64,000 nucleotides of DNA from Nostoc sp. UHCC 0926 (lineage in GTDB: Bacteria; Cyanobacteriota; Cyanobacteriia; Cyanobacteriales; Nostocaceae), in assembly GCF_028623165.1 (NCBI RefSeq), contig NZ_CP117768.1, forward strand, positions 3,472,001 through 3,536,000, read 5' to 3'. The notes under the pieces were generated by a model, which was not told where the DNA came from, searched no databases, and saw nothing but the letters and a program-made list of their open reading frames with translations. A program made the position numbers and the translations under genes. Positions 26,528 to 35,865 of this stretch are shown piece after piece; the stretch's first letter is position 1, and each line of letters opens with the position of its first letter.

Positions 26528-29014
26528 TTATGTCAAAATCGCCCCACCCATTAACCGCTCATACCGATACTTCAATTCTTCTTTCATCAAATGCCAACGC
26601 TCTAGGGTTGCATCCATCTCTATAATTTTCTCAGCTGATTGTCGTGCTAAAAGCAAAACTTCTTCATCTTCAACCAAGCTGGCTAACGTAAAATCTGGCA
26701 CCCCAGATTGACGAGTTCCCAGTACTTGCCCTGGCCCACGAAAACGCATATCCATTTCAGATATGAAAAAGCCATCCTGAGATTGTTCCAACACCTTCAA
26801 GCGTTGTTGAGCATCAGGACTCCTAGAACTGCTCATCAACAGACAATAGGACTGAGCCGCGCCCCGACCGACACGCCCCCGCAGTTGGTGCAGTTGTGAT
26901 AAGCCAAATCGCTCTGCATTTTCAATGAGCATTACTGTAGCATTAGGTACGTCTACACCAACCTCAACAACGGTAGTAGAAACTAGAACCTGCGTTTGGT
27001 TATCGCGGAATTTAGTAATCGCTTCATCCTTATCGGCTGAACTCATGCGACCATGCAGCAGCCCCACTTGAAAGTCGGGAAAAACGCTTTCCTGTAACTT
27101 TTGATGCTCCTCCACAGCCGATCGCAGATCCAGTTTTTCTGATTCTTCTACCAAGGGCAAAACCACGTAAACTTGTCTACCTTGAGCAATTTCTCGGCGG
27201 ATGAGGTCGTAAGCATGGTTGCGTTGCTGACCTGACAAGACTGTTGTCTGAATCTTTTGTCGTCCTGGCGGTAACTCATCAATTTGGCTCACATCCAAAT
27301 CCCCGTGTATCGTCAGAGCTAAGGTTCTGGGAATCGGGGTAGCTGTCATAGTTAACACATGGGGTTGCTCACCTTTTTGCTGTAAACGCGCCCGTTGTTC
27401 TACCCCAAAGCGATGCTGCTCATCAATCACCACTAACCCCAGTTGATGGAAGTTTACGGGGTCTTGAATCAATGCATGGGTTCCCACTAACAGGGGTAAT
27501 TCACCAGTTCCTAACTGAGAATGTATTTGTCTTCGTTTAGCTGTTTTAGTGGAACCTGTCAGTAATTCCACTGGTAAATGCAGCAAGTTAAACCAGCTAA
27601 CTAACTTGCGATAATGTTGTTCTGCCAAAACTTCTGTGGGAGCCATCAGCGCTGCTTGGTAGCCAGATTGAATTGCTGCGAGGATAGCCAGTACAGCGAC
27701 GACAGTTTTACCAGAACCGACATCGCCTTGCACCAGACGATTCATTGGCACAGGTTTCTGCAAATCATTGAGAATGTCGTTGAGGACTCGTTGCTGTGCG
27801 CCAGTGAGTTGAAAAGGCAGTATTTCATGGAATTTCTCTACAAGTTGACCTCGTGGAACGAGGATGGCGCTGGTTTGAATCGCCCTTGCTTGCTGCTGAC
27901 GTTGCAATAACCCAAGTTGCAGATAGAAAAATTCATCAAATACTAGGCGACGACGGGCAACTTGTAGGGCGGCGCTATCGCTGGGAAAATGGATGTTAGC
28001 GATCGCATCTTTCAATTCCATCAAACCATACTTCTCTCGCAAACCACTTGGCAGAGGGTCTTTCAGGTGAGTTGCAGCGGGCAAAGCAGCAATTACCGCT
28101 TGTCGCACTGTATTCGCCACCACACCCTCAGTCAGTCCGTAAATTGGCACCACCCGCCCAATATTCAGCGACTCAATCGAATCTCCTGGATTTGCCAAAA
28201 CCTCTAGTTCTGGATTATCCAGTGTCAAGCCGTATTTACTTTCTTTCACCAACCCACACGCCGCCAGAATACTACCTACTGGATAACGACGTTTTAAACT
28301 TTCTTGCCAAGCCCGACTGCTAAAGCGCGTACCTGCATAAAAACGACCAATTTTGATTTGACCGCTATTATCTTTTACGACCAGTTCTAAAATTGATAAT
28401 TTCTGATTTTTAGGGCTAGTAAAGCAGTTGCAACGCTTCACAGTTGCCACTATTGTCACCGTCTCACCCGCCTGTAACTCGCGGATATTCACCTGACGTG
28501 CATAATCAATGTGGTCACGAGGATAGTAGAAAAGCAAGTCGCGGACAGTGTGTAAACCAAGCCGTGCCAAATTATCAGCTTTTTTGAAGCCTATTTCTGG
28601 TAAATCACTAAGTTTTTGCTCAATTTTCGGTGCAAGCCTCTTACTCACCTCAGGGATAATTTTAGATTTTGGATTTTGGATTTTGGATTGATAAATTCTC
28701 CCTTGTTCCTCTGCTGCTCTGCTCCCCTGCTCCCCCTGCTCCTCCTGCTGTAGTTGGGAGAGATACCTGCGAGTATCTGCTACTAAGTGTTGTCTTTCTT
28801 CCAGTGCTAGATGTGGATAACTAGCAAATTGCACCGCTAGTCCTTGCCAACGGCGGCGTTCAGTTTGGGGCAAGCCTGTTGGGAATTTGCCCAAAGTCAG
28901 GCTAAGAAATTCACTGAAGCGGTACTGTCTGCCCACCAAGTCTGTAAAGCCATGTTCGGCTTCTATTGCCAAGGCTTTGTGCAATCGTATCCAATCTGGT
29001 TTTTCATTAGTCAT
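26528..29014 (-). CDS. recG: ATP-dependent DNA helicase RecG
   Basis: 828 residues. The wedge/OB domain begins near LPEIGFKKADNLARLGLHTVRDLLFYYPRDHIDY. The helicase motor shows MNRLVQGDVGSGKTVVAVLA (Walker A), VIDEQHRFG (motif II, DEQH), TATPIPRT (III) and QLHQLRGRVGRG (VI). RecG remodels stalled forks and Holliday junctions. Cyanobacterial RecG has a longer N-terminal region. Here that region includes a stretch encoded by heptamer repeats (see 28660-28692). It is transcribed just ahead of the HEPN-like gene. Confidence 0.96.
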   Translation of the reverse strand: MTNEKPDWIRLHKALAIEAEHGFTDLVGRQYRFSEFLSLTLGKFPTGLPQTERRRWQGLAVQFASYPHLALEERQHLVADTRRYLSQLQQEEQGEQGSRAAEEQGRIYQSKIQNPKSKIIPEVSKRLAPKIEQKLSDLPEIGFKKADNLARLGLHTVRDLLFYYPRDHIDYARQVNIRELQAGETVTIVATVKRCNCFTSPKNQKLSILELVVKDNSGQIKIGRFYAGTRFSSRAWQESLKRRYPVGSILAACGLVKESKYGLTLDNPELEVLANPGDSIESLNIGRVVPIYGLTEGVVANTVRQAVIAALPAATHLKDPLPSGLREKYGLMELKDAIANIHFPSDSAALQVARRRLVFDEFFYLQLGLLQRQQQARAIQTSAILVPRGQLVEKFHEILPFQLTGAQQRVLNDILNDLQKPVPMNRLVQGDVGSGKTVVAVLAILAAIQSGYQAALMAPTEVLAEQHYRKLVSWFNLLHLPVELLTGSTKTAKRRQIHSQLGTGELPLLVGTHALIQDPVNFHQLGLVVIDEQHRFGVEQRARLQQKGEQPHVLTMTATPIPRTLALTIHGDLDVSQIDELPPGRQKIQTTVLSGQQRNHAYDLIRREIAQGRQVYVVLPLVEESEKLDLRSAVEEHQKLQESVFPDFQVGLLHGRMSSADKDEAITKFRDNQTQVLVSTTVVEVGVDVPNATVMLIENAERFGLSQLHQLRGRVGRGAAQSYCLLMSSSRSPDAQQRLKVLEQSQDGFFISEMDMRFRGPGQVLGTRQSGVPDFTLASLVEDEEVLLLARQSAEKIIEMDATLERWHLMKEELKYRYERLMGGAILT
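28660..28692 (-). repeat. Heptamer (ggatttt) repeat inside recG coding sequence
   Basis: Four consecutive near-heptamer units of ggatttt/agatttt on the plus strand are translated in the recG frame as QSKIQNPKSKII. Intergenic runs of the same repeat occur at 5555, 14138 and 14264. The flanking sequence (EEQGEQGSRAAEEQGRIY) is also repeat-derived, from ctgctcccctgctcc-like DNA. Confidence 0.75.
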
Positions 29015-29098
29015 TGGTCAGCAGAGTGAGGAGTTAGGAGTGAGGAGTTAGGAATAAATTACTCATAACTCATAATTCATAATTCATAACTCATAACT

Positions 29099-29950
29099 TT
29101 ATTCAAACCAACTAGCACGCCATGCAGCTTCAGCTTCAGCGATCGCTCTTTCTCTATGTTTTTTTTGATACTCTCGTCCTAGCTTGTTGATCTGAACTAA
29201 AATACTGCGGATTTGCCTGCGCTCAGAGGAGAGTGTCACATCAGCAAATTCAATTTCCCCTAGCCGCAGGTTAATAGCCATGATTTGCGTCAGTTCAGAA
29301 TCTTCTGACTGCTGCTCATTTTCAATTTCAATTACTAAGTTTAATAAGTTGGGTGGCCCTGGCATAACCTCGGCAGACGCTTCTGATGCCGCCGCCGCCG
29401 CAGCTGCTAAAATCGGTTCTGGTAATTTTTTGGGTAATACGCCAGCTTTTTGTAATAAAAGATTAGCATCATGCGAAAGTTTTTTTAGTATCTCTTGCGT
29501 GACCTCTTCTAAGTTATGTTGCCATTTTGCCAGTTCTACAGGATTAGAGGTGTCGAGGGTGAGAGGCTCAGGAGTAGATGTGCCCAGTATCACAGGAGAT
29601 GAGGATGTTACTCCCCCATCTTCCCCATCTTGCCCATCTCCCTCATCTGTTCCATCTTCCCCTACTTCCTCACTTTTTATACAAGTGAGTAATTGCTCAG
29701 ATGCCACTTGACCCAACTTGCGGATGGCTTGTTGCAATTGTTGACGCTGATTCAATGACAAATGCAGAAAGTTTTCGGGATACCCTTGGGTACAAAGGTG
29801 GTAACTCGCCAGAATCAACTGTTTTCGTACAGCTAGCCCTAAGGTGTTTAGATAACTAGCATAAGCGCTTTGTAGTTCTGTTGCGATCGCCTGAATCGCT
29901 TCTTTCAGTGCTGCAATATCTCGTTCAATTCGCTCGATTGCTCTTGCCAT
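29099..29950 (-). CDS. Conserved cyanobacterial protein of unknown function with acidic insert
   Basis: 283 residues. N-terminal ~95 residues are helical (ARAIERIERDIAALKEAIQAIA...). A low-complexity acidic insert rich in D, E and G (EEVGEDGTDEGDGQDGEDGG, about 93-113) is encoded by a run resembling the gggagatggggaag repeats found between genes in Nostocales. An alanine run (AAAAAAAS) and a charged helical C-terminus ending EAAWRASWFE follow. No known domain recognised. It is upstream of recG on the same strand with an 84-base gap. Confidence 0.7.
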   Translation of the reverse strand: MARAIERIERDIAALKEAIQAIATELQSAYASYLNTLGLAVRKQLILASYHLCTQGYPENFLHLSLNQRQQLQQAIRKLGQVASEQLLTCIKSEEVGEDGTDEGDGQDGEDGGVTSSSPVILGTSTPEPLTLDTSNPVELAKWQHNLEEVTQEILKKLSHDANLLLQKAGVLPKKLPEPILAAAAAAASEASAEVMPGPPNLLNLVIEIENEQQSEDSELTQIMAINLRLGEIEFADVTLSSERRQIRSILVQINKLGREYQKKHRERAIAEAEAAWRASWFE

Positions 29951-30076
29951 ATCTTTTCGTTCTTGCCCATCTGAACTCTTACATAGTACAAATGTACGAA
30001 TTTATTTGAGGATAACTTTCCAGAGGATTTTAGATTTTAAATTAAATGCGATATTTCGCGTCTCTACTAATAAAAT

Positions 30077-30103
30077 ACAGGTCAGGCAATTTGCTTGACC
30101 TGT
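30077..30103 (-). terminator. Terminator downstream of tsf
   Basis: acaggtcaggcaa and ttgcttgacctgt pair almost perfectly (one G-T pair). On the minus strand the hairpin is followed by attttatt. It lies 144 bases after the tsf stop and fits the end of the rpsB-tsf transcript. Confidence 0.6.
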
Positions 30104-30159
30104 CCTTAAATAAGTTAGGAGTTAAGAATTATGAGTGATGAATTATGAAGCTAACTTCC

Positions 30160-30240
30160 TATTAACTCCTAACTCCTGTACAGACGCGATTAATCGCGTC
30201 TGTACTTAGGAGAGACGCGATTAATCGCGTCTCTCCTAAC
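30160..30240. repeat. Tandem gacgcgattaatcgcgtc palindromes
   Basis: Two perfect 18-base palindromes at 30183-30200 and 30214-30231 are separated by 13 bases and preceded by aactcctaactcctgta. Related copies occur at 1677-1694, near 40168-40198 (degenerate), and inside the CyRepA1-like gene at about 60297-60330. Confidence 0.7.
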
Positions 30241-30246
30241 TAATTA

Positions 30247-31191
30247 TTACTTGCCGCCCATTTGTGCAGCGACTTCTTCAGCAAAGTTACTTTCTTGCTT
30301 TTCAATGCCTTCGCCCAGTATATAACGGACAAAGCGAGTCACTTGAATGTCTTCGCCTAATTGCACCTTCACTTGCTTCACCAAGTCTTCGACGGAAATA
30401 CTCTGATCGCGAATATAAGGCTGATCGAGCAAAGTCAATTCTTTCAAGCGTTTTTCAATCCGTCCCTGAACAATCTTTTCTTTGATATTATCTGGCTTGT
30501 TCGCCAAATCATCCTTGCCCATTTCAATGTCTTTTTCTTTTTGGGCAATTTCGGCGGGGATTTGGTCTACGCTCACATACTCGACATTGGGACAAGCCGC
30601 AACTTGCATTGCAGCATTCCGTGCCAAGGTTTGGAACTCTTGATTAGCAGCCACTGACTCAGTTTGGGAACCCAACTCTACCAATACACCAACTCGACCG
30701 CCAGTGTGAATGTAGCTGTCTACTATCCCTTGGGTGCCTTCTGCTAATGCAAAATTCTTAAAGCGACGCACTTGGATGTTTTCACCGAGCGTGGCAATGG
30801 TTTGCTTGATGAATTCTTCTACAGTCGCACTTTGATTATCAGCATAGGGTTGAGCCAACAAAGACTCAACACTATCAGCAGTCGCGGCTTGCTTTGCCAG
30901 GTTCTTAACTAAAGCTTTAAAAGCCTCGTTACGAGCAACAAAGTCAGTTTGGCAGTTGACTTCGATGAGTACACCCACTCGACCACTGGGCTGAATATAA
31001 GTGTCTACTAGACCTTCTGCCGCAACGCGATCGCTTTGTGCCCCCGCCTTAGAGATGCCCTTTTTCCGTAGCCAGTCTATGGCTTCTTCTATGTTGCCAT
31101 CAGTCTCTATCAGCGCCTTTTTGCAGTCCATCATGCCGGCACCAGTTTTTTGGCGTAGCTCTTGGACGAGTTTTGCAGATATTTCCGCCAT
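30247..31191 (-). CDS. tsf: Elongation factor Ts
   Basis: 314 residues. Starts [20 protein letters not shown], then [25 protein letters not shown], the conserved EF-Ts N-terminal domain. Two copies of the [10 protein letters not shown] / [10 protein letters not shown] core subdomain follow, and the end is VAAQMGGK. It regenerates EF-Tu-GTP. Follows rpsB on the minus strand after 223 bases, the standard pair. Confidence 0.97.
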   Translation of the reverse strand: MAEISAKLVQELRQKTGAGMMDCKKALIETDGNIEEAIDWLRKKGISKAGAQSDRVAAEGLVDTYIQPSGRVGVLIEVNCQTDFVARNEAFKALVKNLAKQAATADSVESLLAQPYADNQSATVEEFIKQTIATLGENIQVRRFKNFALAEGTQGIVDSYIHTGGRVGVLVELGSQTESVAANQEFQTLARNAAMQVAACPNVEYVSVDQIPAEIAQKEKDIEMGKDDLANKPDNIKEKIVQGRIEKRLKELTLLDQPYIRDQSISVEDLVKQVKVQLGEDIQVTRFVRYILGEGIEKQESNFAEEVAAQMGGK

Positions 31192-31414
31192 GTTGCCTCA
31201 ATTCCTAACTTGACCTCGATTTGTAATCGCTCACGGGTGTTGAGTATTTCTATCTTACTCAGGGCTGGGGAAGAAAAAATAATCAAGTACAAAGGTATGA
31301 GGCATGAGTTTTTTGCCTCCACCTTTGCCTATGATTTGCCGCAAGCTAGGGCGGCTTACTGCTACTCTGCAATCCACCGCCCTCCCTTGTCCACTTACTT
31401 CACCCCTGCTTTAC

Positions 31415-32209
31415 TTATTCCTCTGTTTCCTCGTCGGGAATTACGGCGTCAGTATATTCGGTTTCTTCGTAGTCTTCGTCATACTCACCACCTTCGTAAT
31501 CTTCGTAATCCTCTTCAGCATCCAGCTGACCGTGACGACCTTCATAAATGGCATCCGCCAGTTTTCCGACTATCAGCTTAATTGACCTGATAGCATCGTC
31601 GTTTGCTGGGATGGGGATATCTACTACATCTGGGTCACAGTTTGTATCCAACATGGACACAATAGGAATATTCAGCTTTTGGCATTCTTGAACTGCGTTA
31701 TATTCCCGTCGTTGGTCTACAATTACAACGATATCGGGCACTTTCCGCATTGTTTTAATGCCGCCCAAGTATTTCTGAAGCTTCGTCATTTCCCGACGTA
31801 GCATTGATGCTTCTTTTTTCGGTAATAAATCTAGTGCGCCAGTTTCCTCACGGCGTTCTAAATCTTTCAGACGGTCTACCCGTGTTTTAATGGTTGCCCA
31901 ATTAGTCAACATTCCACCCAACCAGCGTTGGTTAATGTAGTGGGAACCACAACGGCTGGCCTCTTGGGCAATAATTCCAGCCGCTTGGCGCTTGGTGCCA
32001 ACAAAAAGAAATTTCTTCCCTTGTTCAGCGTGCGATCGCATGTAGGCATAAGCATTTTCCATCAACTGGGCAGTCTGCACCAAGTCGATAATATGTACAC
32101 CATTCCGGGAAGTGTAAATGTAAGGAGACATTTTTGGGTTCCAACGCCGGGTCTGATGCCCAAAGTGAACCCCTGACTCCATCATCTGAGCCAATGAAAC
32201 TACTGGCAT
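31415..32209 (-). CDS. rpsB: 30S ribosomal protein S2
   Basis: 264 residues from the ATG at 32209 ([20 protein letters not shown]). S2 landmarks: [61 protein letters not shown]. The last ~35 residues are very acidic ([19 protein letters not shown]), an extension common in this lineage. The frame is open for 58 codons upstream without a likely start, so that stretch is taken as leader. Confidence 0.96.
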   Translation of the reverse strand: MPVVSLAQMMESGVHFGHQTRRWNPKMSPYIYTSRNGVHIIDLVQTAQLMENAYAYMRSHAEQGKKFLFVGTKRQAAGIIAQEASRCGSHYINQRWLGGMLTNWATIKTRVDRLKDLERREETGALDLLPKKEASMLRREMTKLQKYLGGIKTMRKVPDIVVIVDQRREYNAVQECQKLNIPIVSMLDTNCDPDVVDIPIPANDDAIRSIKLIVGKLADAIYEGRHGQLDAEEDYEDYEGGEYDEDYEETEYTDAVIPDEETEE

Positions 32210-32663
32210 ATATTTTCTAACTCCGATTCGGGTTAAACCTCCATCCAAGTGCATTTCCCAACAGGGAAACACCCGAATTCTCAGATGTGCGAGATTAGTT
32301 AACCATACTAGGTTAGCATATTCGGAAGAGTTGTAGTTTGTTGACAGAGTGAGAGCGAGAAAATAGCGCTGCCCACTCAACAATAGGGAAGCGCTATGCT
32401 TGTAGTTATAGGGCTAAAAATATTGCTGTTTTAAACGCCTTCAACAGCGATCGCTACCCTTTTTAGTAAGAAATACTCAGTAAAAAAGCTGAAGTTATGC
32501 GTTTTAAGCCAGGGAAGCTACACCCTAGTACATGGCGTCAGTTTGCCTACCTTTAAAGAAGGGATTTTGTCCCAAATCTTGTTAATTGAGATGGTAGCTG
32601 CATTTACGCCGTGATGTACTAGTGTTTAACTGACTAGTTTTAAACTACCCCTAAAAGACCTAT
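32210..32663. other. rpsB leader and promoter region
   Basis: 454 bases ahead of rpsB. The first ~175 bases stay open in the rpsB frame, but no ribosome site supports translation. Two HIP1-like sites occur near 32449. A feedback-regulated leader is possible for S2 operons, but no structure could be recognised by eye. Confidence 0.3.
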
Positions 32664-32831
32664 CTACTCGCGGTCTTCTTGATCCTTGGGCTTGGATTTT
32701 TGTCGCCGTTGTTCGATCTGCTCGTCGATAGTTTCTCTAATTTTCCGATCAGCAGCGTCCATCGCAGAATACTTAAAGCGGTTGATTATGCCACTGAACA
32801 AATTGCCAAAGAATCTTTCAATTTCTTGCAT
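32664..32831 (-). CDS. Small charged protein of unknown function
   Basis: 55 residues from the ATG at 32831 (MQEIERFFGNLFSGIINRFK), ending with a charged tail (RKIRETIDEQIEQRRQKSKP then KDQEDRE). The codon pattern looks coding and the protein begins with an amphipathic helix. No known domain recognised. It lies between the Uma2 gene and rpsB on the same strand. I consider it likely to be real because the composition is protein-like over its whole length. Confidence 0.55.
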   Translation of the reverse strand: MQEIERFFGNLFSGIINRFKYSAMDAADRKIRETIDEQIEQRRQKSKPKDQEDRE

Positions 32832-33167
32832 AAATTAATACCACAGTATTTAAAGATAAATTCTTGACTCTGGATTAGTCTTTGACTTTCTAGTGGAAGC
32901 TGGAAATAAAACGCTAACCTCTTGCGAATGATTTTATAAAACAGTCTTCTCAATCAAATCACTACTATTGAGACTTCCGAAATTGAAACGCAGTGGACAC
33001 CCATCTATTCTATTATGTCTAAGGTAATAAATGTGGCAAAAATATAGGTAACAAATTGTCTACTTGTTTGTAACAATTTTTCAATTTCACGGTCACTCAT
33101 TAGTGTCTTTGGTGCGATGTCTACGATGGGCGTAGTTAAAACAACTTCTAGAATTACACCTTGGATG
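32832..33167. other. Spacer with a possible 31-residue peptide gene
   Basis: 336 bases. On the minus strand 33005-33100 encodes a 31-residue frame (MSDREIEKLLQTSRQFVTYI then a short hydrophobic end) with one potential membrane helix, but no good ribosome site. Otherwise no feature was recognised. Confidence 0.3.
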
Positions 33168-33950
33168 TTACTCAATAGTATCGGGGTCTATATTCAGCGA
33201 TCGCAACCTTGCCTTTAACTGTTCTATCTGCAATTCTGCCTGTTCTGCTCGTTGGCGTTCTTGTTCTGCTCGTTGGCGTTCCTGTTCTGCTCGTTGGCGT
33301 TCCTGTTCTGCTCGTTGGCGTTCCTGTTCTGCCAGTTCTTCTGCTTGCTGCCTTGCTAAAACTTCCTGCCGTAAAGCCTGTACCAGTTCATCAGGGATTA
33401 GTAATTTTTCCCCAGTATCCTCAGGGTAAAACCCAATTAGCCTTTCCTCAACCACCAAACGCAGTTGTAACGGTTCACTGCGTCCATCTTGTATAGGTTC
33501 GTAGATTTCTCCCCGCAGGCGATAGCCACGTAGCTGTTGTTCTACCCACTCACCTTTAGGGTCAAATAGCCAGTATTCCTTGACACCTAGCTGCTCATAG
33601 AGAGTCTTTTTGAAGATTTCGTCTTGTCCCTTAGTACCAAAAGATGTCATTTCAAAAATAACTGTGGGTACTTGACCCTCTTCCCAGATTTTATAGTTGT
33701 CCCGACCGCCGGGTGCAACATCAAAAATTACCATCACATCTGGGGCTACCCGCAACTTGGGAAAGCCTTGTGCATAATAAAGAAATTGATTTCCCAATAC
33801 TGTTGCCTGACGCTCTGCCAGATACTGTTTCAGTACTTCCAGGGTAGTTAGCAAGGCATAAAGGTGGTCGTAGGTTTCTGCCACTGGTTGACCATCAGCA
33901 CTGGGATAGAATATTTCTGATTCGATACCAACTCTTAGAGTAGCCGTCAT
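33168..33950 (-). CDS. Uma2-family PD-(D/E)XK protein with heptad tail
   Basis: 260 residues. The Uma2 domain occupies about 20-185, with VAPDVMVIFDV and TVIFEMTSFGTKGQDEIFKK as the nuclease-like D and E-x-S positions, then LGVKEYWLFDP. The family is hugely expanded in cyanobacteria; activity is unproven. The C-terminal tail is a coiled coil of four to five QRAEQER units encoded by perfect 21-base repeats (33236-33340). Stands alone. Confidence 0.85.
   Translation of the reverse strand: MTATLRVGIESEIFYPSADGQPVAETYDHLYALLTTLEVLKQYLAERQATVLGNQFLYYAQGFPKLRVAPDVMVIFDVAPGGRDNYKIWEEGQVPTVIFEMTSFGTKGQDEIFKKTLYEQLGVKEYWLFDPKGEWVEQQLRGYRLRGEIYEPIQDGRSEPLQLRLVVEERLIGFYPEDTGEKLLIPDELVQALRQEVLARQQAEELAEQERQRAEQERQRAEQERQRAEQERQRAEQAELQIEQLKARLRSLNIDPDTIE
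33236..33340 (-). repeat. 21-base tandem repeat encoding coiled-coil heptads
   Basis: About five near-identical copies of a 21-base unit (cgttggcgttcctgttctgct on the plus strand) lie inside the Uma2 gene. Each unit encodes one QRAEQER heptad, so copy number changes lengthen the coiled coil without a frameshift. Confidence 0.8.
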
Positions 33951-34000
33951 GGTTGTAAAATCAGTGCTACGAGATTATTGTAAAGCAAGCTTGGTTCTGC

Positions 34001-34798
34001 CTAACTTGAAATGTGCAAGCTTTTCAAAATATAACTGGATAACTCACAAAATCCTTCCCCTTCGGCAGCAGTGGTAATATAAGCAGGGTGATATTTCAAC
34101 TGATTCAGATATTCCAGCACGTTTGCCACGCCTACAGAAACAGGAAAATAACGCCGATCAAATAAACTTTCATCATTGGGGCTATCGCCAACAGTGACAA
34201 TTTGTTCTGGTGAGTATTGGGGCAAATATTCGCGCAACACCTGCAACAATCCCACAGCTTTATCTTGCCCTTGGGGTTTAATATGACACTGCACGTTGCT
34301 ATAGGTAAATCCCCAACCCATTTGTTGACAGAGATTATCTAGGGTTTGTAGTTCATCTTGACGCAAACCAGCTACATCAAAAGTCCAGTCGGTGATGCGA
34401 AAGCGATTATCAGCAGATTCTTGGATTTGGGGAAATTTAGTTTGTAAATTCTCAAAAGTCGTCGCCAAGTGCTGGCGATGTTTAGCTAAATCGGGAATGG
34501 GTGTTAAGACTACTGGTTTCTGATTTCCAGGTGGAAAGTACAAACCACCATTTTCTGCCATAGCACCTGCCACTGGCATCAAGCTACTTAATCCACTTAC
34601 CCACCCAGCAGAACGTCCTGTGACAATCAGCACCTTAATGTCAGCTGCCGCTAAATCCTCTAAAGCTTGCAGCAGTGCGGGAGTAAATTTTCCTCGTCTA
34701 GTCAGAGTGCCATCCATATCTGTGGCTATCAGACGAATATTGCTAAAGCTTGTAGATGAAACCTCAGACAGGGTAGGGAGGCTCAAATGTCTGGACAT
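34001..34798 (-). CDS. HAD-superfamily (Cof/MPGP-like) phosphatase
   Basis: 265 residues. The catalytic ATDMDGTLT motif is at residues 25-33 (nucleophile D27, acid/base D29). IVTGRSAG follows, then a type IIB cap region. The late metal motif is TVGDSPNDESLF. Members act on sugar phosphates such as mannosyl-3-phosphoglycerate or sucrose phosphate, or on other small phosphoesters; the substrate is not readable. The N-terminal ~20 residues are variable. Confidence 0.85.
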   Translation of the reverse strand: MSRHLSLPTLSEVSSTSFSNIRLIATDMDGTLTRRGKFTPALLQALEDLAAADIKVLIVTGRSAGWVSGLSSLMPVAGAMAENGGLYFPPGNQKPVVLTPIPDLAKHRQHLATTFENLQTKFPQIQESADNRFRITDWTFDVAGLRQDELQTLDNLCQQMGWGFTYSNVQCHIKPQGQDKAVGLLQVLREYLPQYSPEQIVTVGDSPNDESLFDRRYFPVSVGVANVLEYLNQLKYHPAYITTAAEGEGFCELSSYILKSLHISS

Positions 34799-34903
34799 AT
34801 GCGGTTTGTAAAAGGCTGTAAAAAATATTAATCATACAGCAAGATGGCATTGAAGATTTGGGCATCCTAAACATCAGGAGTCAAGTTTTTCAGTTTCCCA
34901 ACC

Positions 34904-35725
34904 ATGTCCACTTCGATGTTTCTTGCCCAATCCTCAGGGTCAAAGCCTAAAAAAGCATCCCAGGAAGTGCCAGCAAGTAATCCTCAAATACCACCATTAT
35001 TATTGGTAACTTCTGGAGGACTGGCTTTAGCGGTGATTGCTTTAATTGTGTATAGTAAGCTCCAGATGAATAAGCTGGAGAAAAAACTTAAGTTTGAACA
35101 ATTCCGCACGCGAGAATTAGAGAAAAAATTTAAGCTGGCGCTAGAAACAATTCGTAAAATGGAAACTAATCCCGATTTGGTCAACTCACGGGACTTTAAC
35201 CTGGATTATCTGCGAATGCGGATGTCAGAGGAGGTGTTTCATTTTGCAATCCTTAATCAAGTGAAGATTCAGATTAAAGATAAAGTTTCTCAAGCCCTGC
35301 GTCCAAATCAAGCACAACTTGGATCAGTCGGAATTGCTAATAGCGCTGGACGGCAAGTAGATGAAATTTTTGATGTAGAGTATGAGACTGGTAGTCCAGG
35401 GAACTCTGCCAAGCGAGTTCTGTTTCGCATTCAAATCCGGTTAATGAAGTTACCGACGCAAGCAAGTTCTGCGACTATTAGTCAAATTATTGACTGTATA
35501 GAAACTTACCTAAGCCCCATAGAAGACGAAGATAGCTGGCAACCAACAATTCAAGGTCGGATTGCTACCATGCATTGGGATCAAAAGGCTAAACCTACGC
35601 CTCTACTGGTGCTGGAGCAATCGAATGAAGGTGTGAATGTGACTTTTCGGACTAGTCGCCAACCAAATGCCCCAACTCCGCCAAAGCCACTTGGAATGAA
35701 AAAATCAGGCTCGGTTAGACAATAA
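34904..35725 (+). CDS. Conserved cyanobacterial membrane protein of unknown function
   Basis: 273 residues. One transmembrane helix (about 31-50, LLLVTSGGLALAVIALIVYS) is followed by a short coiled coil (LEKKLKFEQFRTRELEKKFK) and a ~150-residue mixed domain (FNLDYLRMRMSEEVFHFAILNQ...). The order suggests a membrane anchor with a cytoplasmic domain. No family assignment is offered. Divergent from the HAD gene. Confidence 0.75.
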   Translation: MSTSMFLAQSSGSKPKKASQEVPASNPQIPPLLLVTSGGLALAVIALIVYSKLQMNKLEKKLKFEQFRTRELEKKFKLALETIRKMETNPDLVNSRDFNLDYLRMRMSEEVFHFAILNQVKIQIKDKVSQALRPNQAQLGSVGIANSAGRQVDEIFDVEYETGSPGNSAKRVLFRIQIRLMKLPTQASSATISQIIDCIETYLSPIEDEDSWQPTIQGRIATMHWDQKAKPTPLLVLEQSNEGVNVTFRTSRQPNAPTPPKPLGMKKSGSVRQ

Positions 35726-35865
35726 ATTATGGCTGTCATTAGTCATTTGTCCTTTTTTCTTTGTATATACAAATGACCAATGACAAAAAATCACCCTTAC
35801 GAGCAAATAGGCAATATTTATTTGCGTCACAACTTAGTTATCAGTTGTGATTTATCACTTCCAAA

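Noticed and set aside
32210..32383. N-terminal extension of rpsB (58 codons)
   Set aside because: No ribosome site or S2 homology; the standard start at 32209 is preceded by a normal leader.
33005..33100. 31-residue hydrophobic peptide frame
   Set aside because: No ribosome site and no known homologue by eye; mentioned only in the spacer entry.
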